This document shows positions 8,985-18,719 of a DNA stretch of 64,000 nt, piece by piece. Where the stretch lies: contig OZ035962.1 in NCBI GenBank assembly GCA_964034945.1, positions 47,462,386 through 47,526,385 of the forward strand, written 5' to 3'. Positions within the stretch are counted from its first letter, which is position 1. Each line of letters opens with the position of its first letter. This stretch comes from Chrysopilus asiliformis (Eukaryota; Arthropoda; Insecta; Diptera; Rhagionidae). Both the position numbers and the translations under genes were made by a program. The notes under the pieces are model-generated. The model saw nothing but the letters and a program-made list of their open reading frames with translations, made no database searches and was not told the origin of the DNA.

Positions 8985-10045
8985 CGTCCTTTTCGCGACG
9001 CTCGCAACATCCAGCAAGTTTTCAGGACCTGGAAGTTTTCTTAAACGGGCGTATTCAAGCGTTAGAAAGTGTTGAAGCTCGAAATGCTTCAATAGCGTTA
9101 AACAGTTTAATATCAAAGATCTCCTCAAGTGCAAAAACGCATCTCATCTCAACGAAGTCAATAGGATCGTCTCAATCAAGTTCGAACCAAGAATCATCGA
9201 ATTCAGCTCAAGCAGTCACTCAGAAATGCTCTCTGTGTGGCTCAAATCATTACATCGCAAGCTGTACTTCATATCGTAGTAAAACTCCAGATCAACGACA
9301 CAGAGTTCTTATCGAAAAGAAACTCTGTTTCAATTGCTTGGGTCCTCATCGCCTCGTTTTTTGTAAAAATATTAAACGGTGTCAACAGTGTGGAGCAAAA
9401 CATCATACCTCAATCCATGAATCTAATCCTCCTTCAGTCAATCCCTCTGCGAATGCTCCTCAATCCTCAGCGTCAACATCCCTCGATCCTGTTATCCATC
9501 CTCAAAATATGACAACAAGTCAGACTTTGAATAGTACGAGTAATTCAAATCCCGCAACGACGACTCTCGTAATTCATCAGCAAGTTAATCGCCGCGTGCA
9601 AGTACTTCTAGCTACTGCTTTAGTTCGCATCATTTCTCCTCAAGGCTCTGTAATCAAAGCTCGCGCGCTACTCGACCAAGTATCCGAAATATCCTTCATC
9701 AGTGAATCTCTCGTACAAAAATTACGGCTTGAACGTCGTAAGGCTAATATTCCTCTCATTGGTATTGGAGCTCATCGTTCAGGTTCAACCAATGGCGTTG
9801 TAACATTCAAAATCAAAACTCATTTTGACACCACATTTGAATGTGATGTTAACGCCTTTATCTTGCCCCGACTTACCGCATGTTTGCCATCAGTCTCTTA
9901 TCAACGTTGTGATTGGCCTCACATAAGTGGTTTAACACTGGCGGATCCAACTTTTGCCACTTCTGGCCACATCGATCTCGTTCTCGGTGCCGATCTATAT
10001 GGCACTCTTCTACAATCGGACATCATCAAAGGAGAAGAAGCACAC
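8985..10045 (+). pseudogene. BEL-A gag C-terminus and protease
   Basis: The frame continues through the gag C-terminal block (FQDLEVFLNGRIQALESVE), three zinc-knuckle-like motifs (CSLCGSNHYIASC, CFNCLGPHRLVFC, CQQCGAKHHTSIH) and the aspartic protease region. The protease active site reads ALLDQVSEISFISE where BEL-B and BEL-C have LLDQG, so the glycine next to the catalytic Asp is lost. It ends ...LGADLYGTLLQSDIIKGEEAH where BEL-B is inserted. Joining across BEL-B leaves a one-base frame change. Confidence 0.85.
10041..10045 (+). other. Target-site duplication of BEL-B, left (CACAC)
   Basis: CACAC directly precedes the left LTR and is repeated at 20067-20071 after the right LTR. Five bp is the usual BEL/Pao duplication. 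The sequence on either side joins BEL-A protease to its pol. Confidence 0.9.
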
Positions 10046-12416
10046 TGTTTCGTACCGTCATAGGAACCTGAAAAAGAAAACAAACATTAAAACCACTACA
10101 GCATATACCTACCCTTGATCCCTTCAGCAGTGAATCGCCAACCGTCGAGCCTTCTCTCCCTCCTTCTTGGGGCCCATCTCTATCAACATCTAAAAGCAGT
10201 AACAAGTTGTAAACAAACCACAAATTCATTCGCTTCACCACAAGCCGAACAAACAAAACACAACAGATAAGACAACGCAACAAACAATTTGAAGTTCGCA
10301 ACATATACGATAAACACGGACAACATAAAAAACACTTATTTAACATAAAAACACTTATTAACACGAAATTAAAATCACTTACTTTGGCAGCTAAACGATC
10401 CACATCAAATTCCACGATCAAACTCAATCAAACTAAATAAAATCACAAAATCGACGTCAAGCAGTGCGCGATTTCACCACTGGCGCTAACGTCACATCCT
10501 TACAAAGCGCATCCACATTCCCACGTCATGACCAAGCTAAAGGCCCTATATAAGCCGGAGCAATCTCTTAGCAGACCAGCAGTAGGATTCTTGGCCAAAA
10601 TCGATAAATAACGATCTGGAAAGATCGCTAAGGGTATTATTTTGCACAGGTGGTTAATTTTCCCTCTGGCGGCGAAAATTTAAATACAATCTTGACAGTA
10701 GCGGCAAATTTAAAATTTGTTTTAAATTCAACATATTTTGAAAAGTGAACAAATAACAATTTTCTTTCGAAAAAATCTAATATTTAGCCGTGAAAAGTAT
10801 TTATATAAGTCGGGCGGCTAGCCGGCAGTTTTTTATGCAATTCTAGATGGATTTCCGCACACTTTTCCTTTGAAAAACAACATAGAAAAGTCTCCGAAAA
10901 TCGCTTTAGAATTTCCCCGGATTAGTCAAATGAAAAGGTTTTACGTTTTTGGGAAAAATTTTTAACAATCACAACAAAAAAATGTCACAGAAATAAACAC
11001 AAATGGTTGAGGTTAAATACAAAAGATTTTTTCTTGCTGTCAGCAATTTCGATTGAATTCAATTTCATTGCACTTTCTTGCTGCCAACATGTGTTTCCCT
11101 TCCTCTTTCCGCACTACAACCGGTTTCCGCTGTTGGCCTCCACAAGCAAGAGTAATTTTCATTTCGCTGTGCGTGAAAGATTTTTTTTTCATCAGCGGTT
11201 TGAAAATTTCAACTTGATCACAAGGTAAAGGCGAATTTAATTTCGTTTTTTTAAGGAAAAGGGAAATGCGAGTAATGTTTAGACAATTAAGGGACGCATT
11301 CAACATTTTATTTCGTTTTTGCCAACGCGACAACAATTAAACAACATTCTTAAGTGGACGAAACTCAAACATTAGTGTTTATCGACTGGTCCGAGAGCAG
11401 TCGTTATGAAAATTCGTATTGGAAGGCTCAGCATTGCCAGAGTCATAGTCGAGGGTAATTTTATTGGAAAGTTGACAGCGAGAAACAAATACAACGCCAT
11501 TTTATATCACTACCACAAACGTAAAAGCTCTTATTCGTATTTATGGATAACGACATCGCTATGGATAACTACATCGTTATAAGTGCCAAGAATCCTACTG
11601 CAGAAGTCGATCACAACTCGAAGTGGACACTTCTCATCCAGTCTGACTGGCAAACTACCTTTTTAGGTCAAATGCTATTTTTAGCCAAATTGCCTCTTAA
11701 GGCCAAACTGCTTTTCAGCCAAACTGCCTCCTAAGGCCAAACTGCTTTCTAAAGCCAAACGCTTCTTCAAGCCAAACCGCCTGTTAAGGCCAAACGCTTC
11801 TTCAAGCCAAACCGCCTGTTAAGGCCAAACGCTTCTTTAAGCCAAACCGCCTGTTAAGGCCAAACGCTTTTTCTAGCCAAATCGCTTCTTTAAGCCAAAT
11901 CGCCTCTTAAGGCCAATCGCTTTTTTAAGCCAAACTGCCTCTTTAGGCATTCATCATAAACTACGTCATTCATATCATTCACGGGAGCACGTCGCACATC
12001 ACGCTGCTCAGCATCATAAACCACATCGTTCATATCATTCACGAGAGCACGTCGTACGTCACGCCGCTAGACTTCATCAAACTACATCGCTCATATCATT
12101 CATACAGACGCACGTCATTGCTCGGTCCAATCAGGGTACGACTACGTTGCTTAACACACTCACACTAGAGTACTGGAATCAACCACATGTACTGGATTAC
12201 ATCGATCAATCATTTAAATATTTGAACTCAATTATAATCTTTTAAATTATATTTCAATTTCTATATTGTTAATTTTGAATTTCATTGAATTGTAAATTAT
12301 TTGTATTTGAATTTAAATTATAAAGTTAATATAGTTTTAGTCAAAACTTGCTGAGTATTTTTATTCATCTCTTTTGGCAATTTTCAGTTTACATCCCCCT
12401 AGCTGGGGCGCAAACA
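10046..12416 (+). repeat. BEL-B left LTR, interrupted by a MITE
   Basis: It starts TGTTTCGTACC and ends GGGGCGCAAACA. A TATA box (TATATAAG) lies at 10547-10554. The MITE sits about 30 bp downstream of it, around the expected transcription start. The distal part has 35-bp minisatellite units (about 11755-11865, CCAAACGCTTCTTCAAGCC...) and three ~65-bp units with CATATCATTCA/GCACGTC (11955-12120). Confidence 0.95.
10580..11600. mobile_element. 1,021-bp non-autonomous DNA transposon in the BEL-B LTR
   Basis: The ends are a perfect 16-bp inverted repeat (CAGTAGGATTCTTGGC / GCCAAGAATCCTACTG), and the target CAG is duplicated (10577-10579, 11601-11603). The empty site is seen directly in the right LTR (19248-19260). 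A 3-bp duplication with CAG ends fits no superfamily with certainty; CACTA-like and Harbinger-like elements also make 3-bp duplications. No transposase frame is visible. The two open frames near 11007-11336 are short and unrecognised. Confidence 0.9.
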
Positions 12417-12421
12417 TTTTT

Positions 12422-12439
12422 TGGTCCTTCGAGCCGGAT
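12422..12439 (+). promoter_or_regulatory. BEL-B primer binding site (tRNA-Tyr)
   Basis: TGGTCCTTCGAGCCGGAT lies 5 nt after the LTR. Bases 12440-12636 form the untranslated leader before the gag ATG. Confidence 0.85.
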
Positions 12440-12636
12440 CGAGATGAATAAAAATTATTTCGGTTACATTTCAAATTCATTGTGAGATTCATTAACGTAA
12501 ATAACTTGCGAGTTCAAATTTTTAATTTTACATTTTACACACTTCAAACGCAATTCCAAACTTTCATTCATACAAATTAACTTATCAATCATTCAATTTT
12601 ATCTTTGTTTCTTCTCAATAACTCAACTTTACAATC

Positions 12637-15600
12637 ATGGGAGAAGAAACCGAAACTTTAGACGAGTTTAATCAACTCGCTCTACAACAAGAAATGATTT
12701 TCGAAAAAATCAAAACGTCCATGATAAATTATAGCAAGGACTCACCTAAACTTAAAACTAAATCGTATTTAGAAAAACGTATAACAATTTTCAACGATCG
12801 TTGGAACGAATTTAAAATAAACGATCATAAAATGCTAAACATATTACCCGCAAACTACAAACAACTTGATTACTTCAAAAACAAACTTTTTTCGCAAACA
12901 GAGGAAATATACATCTCTGCATGTTCTGAATTAGAGGAACTAAAATCAAAATTATCACCTCCTGCCTCTCCCTCTTATTCAAATGAATCAACACTTAACA
13001 TATCCAATAATCACGGACATTCTAGAGCCATGAAATTTCCTCGAATCAATCTACCAATATTTTCCGGTGATTATTCTCAGTGGACATCATTCCACGACTT
13101 ATTCACCTCTCTTGTCCATTCGAGCAATTTGAGTAATGTCGAAAAACTTCATTATCTAAGATCAAGTTTACAAGGGGAAGCAGCTCGATTAATCAGCCAT
13201 TTTCAAGTCACAGACGCTAACTATAATTCAGCATGGACCACTTTAAAAAATCGGTATGAAAATAAGAGAATATTAGTGTCCACTGAATTGAAACGCCTAC
13301 TTTCTCAGTCAGTAATCTCTTCCGACACCGCTGAAAACAATAAAAGGTTACTCGATACCACTACAGAAGCTCTTCAAGCTCTGCAAAATTTAGGAATCGA
13401 AACTACTAATTGGGATCCAATTTTAATACATCTCTTAAATCAAAAATTACACCCTGACACCCATTTGCTCTGGGAGCAGTCGCTAAAAGATAACACTGAC
13501 TTACCAAAACTTCAAGATTTAATAATCTTTTTAGAAACACGATTCCGAACTTTGGAAGCAGTAGAGGGCCGCAAGGTCAACCGCTCATTCAATAAAGGGG
13601 AAACTCAGTCCAAATCCTTCGCATCTACACAATACCATACAAAATGCGTGTTTTGTGAACAAGACCATCCCTCTCGCCAGTGTCAAAATTTAAAAGAAAT
13701 GACACCCCAAACGAGAATAGACGAAGTCACGAAAAAGAGATTGTGCAAAAACTGCTTAGGGTTACGTCATAATTCGAACAATTGTCCCAGCAAATCCAAC
13801 TGTCGACACTGTGGAAAACGCCATCATACTCTGCTTCACCTAAATAACTTACCTCACACTTCGAATACCGAAGCTCAAGAACAATCAAGTGCTCAATCGT
13901 CAACCCAAGCTTCAGCTCTTACAAGCTATCAACACGTTGGTCAAATTTTATTAGCTACAGCGTTAGTCAATGTCATGACTGATCACAACCCAAAACAACT
14001 TCGAGTTCTCCTCGATCAAGGTTCGGAAGTAAGCTTCATATCAGAATCGGCTGCTCAAATGCTAAAACTAAAAAGGCAAAATTCACACACCGTAATCTCG
14101 GGAATCGGAAACGTCGAAGCTAGTCGAAATCCTAAATATGTCCAAGTTACTATTCAATCTCAATCCAATCCAAATTTTACAATAACTATCGAACCAGCTT
14201 ACGTTTTGACCAATCTTTCAAGGCACTTACCATCAACAAACGTAAAACCACAAAATTTACCTCACTTAGCTGATTTAAACTTAGCCGATCCCACCTATTA
14301 CAAACCAGGCAAAATCGATATGATTTTAGGCGCCGAAGTATGGAATAGCATTGTTTTAGATGGTATTAAACGTGGTCCAACTCCGTCTCCAACGGCTCAA
14401 CACACACAATTAGGTTGGGTACTATCAGGAAGAACGACCAATACAACTGTATCATACCAAGTCACGACATTACATTCAACTATCAACGAAGAACTAAAAC
14501 GCTTTTGGGAGCTCGAAGAAATCACACACAAGTCCTTTGAAACGCCTGCGAATGCTCTCTGCGAAGAATTGTATGCCAAAAATACAATTCGTAAATCCGA
14601 TGGTAGATACGTTACAAGACTGCCTTTTGCATCCACCAGTCCAAATACAGGCTTAGGTAGTTCTAGAAACCTAGCTCTTTCACGTTTTCTAAACTTAGAA
14701 CGTCGTCTAGACAGAACCCCTGAAATTAAACTTGAGTATATCAAATGCATCGAAGAATATCTCTCTCTTAATCAGATGGAAGAAGCCCATACCACCGAAA
14801 AGGACCATTTCGTCCAAACAGGAGACGATGTAGGTCATTACACATCGTCATATCTACCTCACTATTGCGTAATTAAGGAAAGTAGCACCAGTACTCGACT
14901 GAGAGTCGTGTTTGATGCATCATTGAAAACTTCCACGGGGGTTTCTCTTAACGACCAACTGTTAATCGGACCAACAATCCAGGACGACCTGTGCACAATT
15001 TTACTCCGATGGCGACAACATAAAATCGCATACTCCGCAGATGTAGAAAAAATGTACAGGCAAATCAAGGTACATAACGACGACAAACAATACCAACGCA
15101 TTCTATGGCGACATTCAAAAAATCTACCCATCAAGGATTATTGTTTGAACACCGTCACTTTTGGTACATCATGTGCCCCATTTCTAGCTATCCGAACAAT
15201 GATTCAGTTGGCACGAGACGAAAATTGTGAATTTCCCTTAGCACACGACATTATGCAACGAGATTTCTATGTAGATAACGTTCTCTCGGGTGCTGACTCT
15301 GTGCAAGAAGCTCTAAATTGTCAAACCCAATTAATAGAAGTTTTTTCTCGGGGAAAAATGCCTCTCAAAAAATGGACAGCAAATCATCCTGATTTAATAA
15401 ATCATCTTCCCAATGATTACCAGGAGTGTCCAAAAATCATCGGTGAATCAGAAAATACCGTCAAGGCATTAGGCATCCTTTGGAACCCCAACACAGATGT
15501 ATTATCTTATCAAGCCTCACCTACTCTTCCTATTACAATCATAACAAAACGACAGGCGTTATCAAACATTGCAAAAATCTTCGATCCATTAGGATGGATC

Positions 15601-17850
15601 TCCCCGGTAGTTGTCACGGGAAAAATATTCTTACAGTCTCTTTGGATATCCAAACTGGGCTGGGACGAACCTCTGTCTACCGAATTAATGATCAAATGGA
15701 GCACTCTTGAAAAAACATTACAATCAATTGATTGCTTTGAGCTTCCTCGATGGATCAAAACAAATTCAAAACTTCCAAGGGAAAATATCACTCTTCATGG
15801 GTTTTGTGACGCCTCTCTAAAGGCATACGCAGCTGTCATATTTATCAGGGTAGTATCGGAAGGAGGAGAAATCTCCACACAACTCTTATGTTCCAAAACC
15901 CGAGTAGCTCCGTTGAAACCAATCTCATTACCCAAATTAGAACTTTGTGGTGCCACATTACTCTCAAAATTGTGCAAATTCCTAAAAAACGCGTTGAACC
16001 TAAACGATGTTCAAACATTTGCATGGTCTGATTCACAAATTGTGCTTGCATGGCTAAAGGAACACTCTAGTCACTGGAAAACCTTTGTTGCAAATCGCGT
16101 CGCCGAAATCCACGATTCTGTTCCATACGTCATTTGGAACCACGTCATTTCCAAAGAAAATCCGGCAGATTGTGCCAGTAGAGGAATGACAAGCACACAA
16201 CTAAAGGATCACCTTATCTGGTGGCAAGGACCGGCATGGCTCCAACAGCCACAAAATTATTGGCCCATTAGAACCAATCTACACACAACTACAGAAGAAA
16301 AAAGAAATAGTTGCGCTACAGCTCAAGCAACAACCCCTGACGATATATTTTTTAAATATTCGTCAATGGATCACCTGATCAGAATAATATCCTACTGCCA
16401 TCGTTTCATTAATCGGTCACTAAAAAAACCAACGTCAAAAAACTTATATTTAAATTCAGAGGAATTAGAGATGGGATTGTTAAACATTGTCAGACTATCT
16501 CAAAGAGACTCTTATCAAATTGAACTGAATTGTTTGACAAACAATAAACCGCTCCCACTTCAAAGTCGAATTTCAAACCTTAACCCATTTATAGACGATA
16601 AAGGAATCTTGAGAGTAGGCGGTCGACTATCAAAGTCGATTCTCCCATTTAATACTAAACACCCTATAATCATCTCGAATAAACATCCACTAGCAAAACT
16701 GATAATCAAAAAATACCATAGCTTGAGTCTACATGGCGGAGTCCAATTAACTTCCGCAGCAATACGAAACCAATTCTGGATTACCAACATTCGAAACATC
16801 GTCCGTTTAGAGATACACAAATGCATTACATGCTTTCGACAACGGGCAAAAACTTGCAAACAAATCATGGGTGATTTGCCACAAGCAAGAGCAACTCAAA
16901 GCTTACCATTTTCTCATTGCGGATTAGATTTTTGTGGCCCATTCGATATTCGCATCTCTCAAGGTCGAGGAGTTCGAACGTCTAAGGGATACATCTGTCT
17001 TTTCGTCTGTCTATCAATAAAGGCAATTCATCTTGAACTGGTTGGAAATTTATCCACTGACGCATTTCTAGCCGCATTTCGGCGATTCACAAGCCGTAGG
17101 GGTTGTCCCTCAAACATATACAGTGATAACGCCACCAACTTCGTAGGCGCTAACAAGGTATTAACAGACGAATATTTAAAGGCAATACAAACAACAAAAA
17201 CTAAAATACCAGAACTTCTCGAGAGACAATCAATCAAATGGCACTTTATTCCCCCAGCCGCACCAAATTTTGGTGGCTTGTGGGAGGCCGGTGTGAAAGG
17301 GACAAAATATCATCTAAAAAGAATCGTTGGTCCTAGAAGCTGGACTTTCGAAGAGATGAACACTATTATATGCCAAATCGAAGCCTGTCTGAATTCACGA
17401 CCTCTAAGCCCGCTATCCAATGATCCTAACGATTTCGAATACATAACACCAGCTCACTTTCTAGTAGGTCACTCATTACTTGCCCCAATTGAACCAGCCG
17501 AAATACCACCAAAGGACAATGTATTGAATCGCTATAGACTTATACAGAATATCCGTCAGCATTTTTGGAATAAATGGCACTATGAATATTTAACCTCTCT
17601 ACAACAAAGACCAAAATGGACACAAGCATCAGAGAATGTCAAGATATCAGATCTAGTCATACTAAAGGAAGAAAACACTCCACCAAGCAAATGGCTATTA
17701 GGTAGGATAATAGAGCTCCACCCAGGAACCGATGGGAGGGTCAGAGTAGTCACGGTAAAAACAAAACAATCTACATTCAAACATCCGATTTCAAAAATCT
17801 GCCGCTTGCCGATCAACCAAAACAATTATCCTATTGGGCCACGTCAATAG
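12637..17850 (+). CDS. BEL-B gag-pol polyprotein (1,737 aa)
   Basis: One frame encodes the whole replication machinery of a BEL/Pao element. Gag occupies about residues 1-335 (conserved INLPIFSGDYSQW near 137-149). Three zinc-knuckle-like motifs follow at 337-400 (CVFCEQDHPSRQC, CKNCLGLRHNSNNC, CRHCGKRHH). The aspartic protease motif LLDQGSEVSFISE is near 458-470. Reverse transcriptase has SADVEKMYRQI near 795-805 and the catalytic box FYVDNVLSGAD near 877, which is YVDN rather than YVDD. RNase H starts near HGFCDAS (1053) and includes WSDSQIVLAW (1129). Integrase has the HHCC zinc finger (H near 1355-1362, CITC near 1395) and DDE residues in GLDFCGPF (1428), YSDNATNF (1494) and WEAGVKG (1548). 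No stop or frameshift is seen. Gag and pol are in one frame, as is usual for the family. Confidence 0.97.
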   Translation: MGEETETLDEFNQLALQQEMIFEKIKTSMINYSKDSPKLKTKSYLEKRITIFNDRWNEFKINDHKMLNILPANYKQLDYFKNKLFSQTEEIYISACSELEELKSKLSPPASPSYSNESTLNISNNHGHSRAMKFPRINLPIFSGDYSQWTSFHDLFTSLVHSSNLSNVEKLHYLRSSLQGEAARLISHFQVTDANYNSAWTTLKNRYENKRILVSTELKRLLSQSVISSDTAENNKRLLDTTTEALQALQNLGIETTNWDPILIHLLNQKLHPDTHLLWEQSLKDNTDLPKLQDLIIFLETRFRTLEAVEGRKVNRSFNKGETQSKSFASTQYHTKCVFCEQDHPSRQCQNLKEMTPQTRIDEVTKKRLCKNCLGLRHNSNNCPSKSNCRHCGKRHHTLLHLNNLPHTSNTEAQEQSSAQSSTQASALTSYQHVGQILLATALVNVMTDHNPKQLRVLLDQGSEVSFISESAAQMLKLKRQNSHTVISGIGNVEASRNPKYVQVTIQSQSNPNFTITIEPAYVLTNLSRHLPSTNVKPQNLPHLADLNLADPTYYKPGKIDMILGAEVWNSIVLDGIKRGPTPSPTAQHTQLGWVLSGRTTNTTVSYQVTTLHSTINEELKRFWELEEITHKSFETPANALCEELYAKNTIRKSDGRYVTRLPFASTSPNTGLGSSRNLALSRFLNLERRLDRTPEIKLEYIKCIEEYLSLNQMEEAHTTEKDHFVQTGDDVGHYTSSYLPHYCVIKESSTSTRLRVVFDASLKTSTGVSLNDQLLIGPTIQDDLCTILLRWRQHKIAYSADVEKMYRQIKVHNDDKQYQRILWRHSKNLPIKDYCLNTVTFGTSCAPFLAIRTMIQLARDENCEFPLAHDIMQRDFYVDNVLSGADSVQEALNCQTQLIEVFSRGKMPLKKWTANHPDLINHLPNDYQECPKIIGESENTVKALGILWNPNTDVLSYQASPTLPITIITKRQALSNIAKIFDPLGWISPVVVTGKIFLQSLWISKLGWDEPLSTELMIKWSTLEKTLQSIDCFELPRWIKTNSKLPRENITLHGFCDASLKAYAAVIFIRVVSEGGEISTQLLCSKTRVAPLKPISLPKLELCGATLLSKLCKFLKNALNLNDVQTFAWSDSQIVLAWLKEHSSHWKTFVANRVAEIHDSVPYVIWNHVISKENPADCASRGMTSTQLKDHLIWWQGPAWLQQPQNYWPIRTNLHTTTEEKRNSCATAQATTPDDIFFKYSSMDHLIRIISYCHRFINRSLKKPTSKNLYLNSEELEMGLLNIVRLSQRDSYQIELNCLTNNKPLPLQSRISNLNPFIDDKGILRVGGRLSKSILPFNTKHPIIISNKHPLAKLIIKKYHSLSLHGGVQLTSAAIRNQFWITNIRNIVRLEIHKCITCFRQRAKTCKQIMGDLPQARATQSLPFSHCGLDFCGPFDIRISQGRGVRTSKGYICLFVCLSIKAIHLELVGNLSTDAFLAAFRRFTSRRGCPSNIYSDNATNFVGANKVLTDEYLKAIQTTKTKIPELLERQSIKWHFIPPAAPNFGGLWEAGVKGTKYHLKRIVGPRSWTFEEMNTIICQIEACLNSRPLSPLSNDPNDFEYITPAHFLVGHSLLAPIEPAEIPPKDNVLNRYRLIQNIRQHFWNKWHYEYLTSLQQRPKWTQASENVKISDLVILKEENTPPSKWLLGRIIELHPGTDGRVRVVTVKTKQSTFKHPISKICRLPINQNNYPIGPRQ

Positions 17851-17986
17851 TCGCTATTGGTCCACGTCATTAGTCCATGCTATTGTCCATCATGATCCTT
17901 TAAATATTCATTGCCAAGTCACCAAAGAAAACTTCAGTCTAATCGCATCATCAGCGCAGTGCAAATCAAAAAAAAAGTTTAAAAGG

Positions 17987-18652
17987 ATGGCAGAAAAACC
18001 ACCAACTCCGGGCAAAAATATTTCGATACCGCGAGATAAGTTCCACACCGAACGCAAACGGAAGATTGTACCGGTAAATATACGCCTAATCGAAGCATGC
18101 CAAAAAAGACGGGAAATCACCAAGGCCACAGCATTGGACACACCAAGCAGAAGTTTATCGGCAACCACCCAACTTCTCCAGCCAAGAGTTCTGCAACAAG
18201 GCGCTTCAAAAATGGCATCTTCAAGTGCATTTCCAGCAAGGCCAAAATACGCAGCCGTCACCACGTCCAGAGAAGTGCGATCCACCGCATCCAACGAATT
18301 CCAGCACAGCTTCACTGACAATCTCCGTGAAATCAACCCAATAAGAGCTGAGCTTCTCTTAAAACGGAGTCAGGTCCTCAACTCAGCACGGCGTAACATT
18401 AAATTCAATTCGCCGTTTGGAATCATTCACCTATTGTTGCGGGACAACCAGCTGATCCACGTGAATGCAGTTCAGAGGAAACCCACACCATGTGACATAG
18501 GACATCACGGAATCATCAGGGCCGAACTATTTCTGGACCGGTCTCGAGTACTGGCACTAAAAAGAAAAAACATTAAGGTTAAATCACCATTCGGCACCAT
18601 TCAATTATTGTTACAAAATGATGAATTGATTCACATAAATCCGGCACAATAA
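17987..18652 (+). CDS. BEL-B 3' accessory ORF, unknown function, duplicated C-terminal motif
   Basis: The first ATG after pol (136 nt past its stop) opens 221 codons; the frame is open upstream to about 17834. The product is basic, with a K/R- and S/T-rich N-terminal part (ERKRKIVPVNIRL) and no signal peptide, membrane segment or fusion peptide, so it is not env-like. Two tandem copies of a ~40-residue motif end it: RAELLLKRSQVL...NIKFNSPFGIIHLLL...LIHVN, then RAELFLDRSRVL...NIKVKSPFGTIQLLL...LIHIN. BEL-C has one diverged copy in the same genomic position. It lies 67 bp before the 3' LTR. I do not recognise the domain. A nucleic-acid-binding or capsid-related role would be guesswork. Confidence 0.75.
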   Translation: MAEKPPTPGKNISIPRDKFHTERKRKIVPVNIRLIEACQKRREITKATALDTPSRSLSATTQLLQPRVLQQGASKMASSSAFPARPKYAAVTTSREVRSTASNEFQHSFTDNLREINPIRAELLLKRSQVLNSARRNIKFNSPFGIIHLLLRDNQLIHVNAVQRKPTPCDIGHHGIIRAELFLDRSRVLALKRKNIKVKSPFGTIQLLLQNDELIHINPAQ

Positions 18653-18705
18653 ATATTCTTTATACATACATTAAAATCCTTGTTTTATTAAAAATTTCCA
18701 ATTTT

Positions 18706-18719
18706 CAAGGGGGGGAGTA
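18706..18719 (+). promoter_or_regulatory. BEL-B polypurine tract
   Basis: The purine run AAGGGGGGGAG directly before the right LTR is the expected plus-strand primer. Confidence 0.75.

Noticed and set aside
10026..10427. Minus-strand ORF of 133-137 codons in both BEL-B LTRs (also 18688-19101)
   Set aside because: It is Leu/Cys-rich and matches no known family. It appears twice only because the LTR is duplicated, and it is antisense to the element promoter region. Chance open frame is more likely than a gene.
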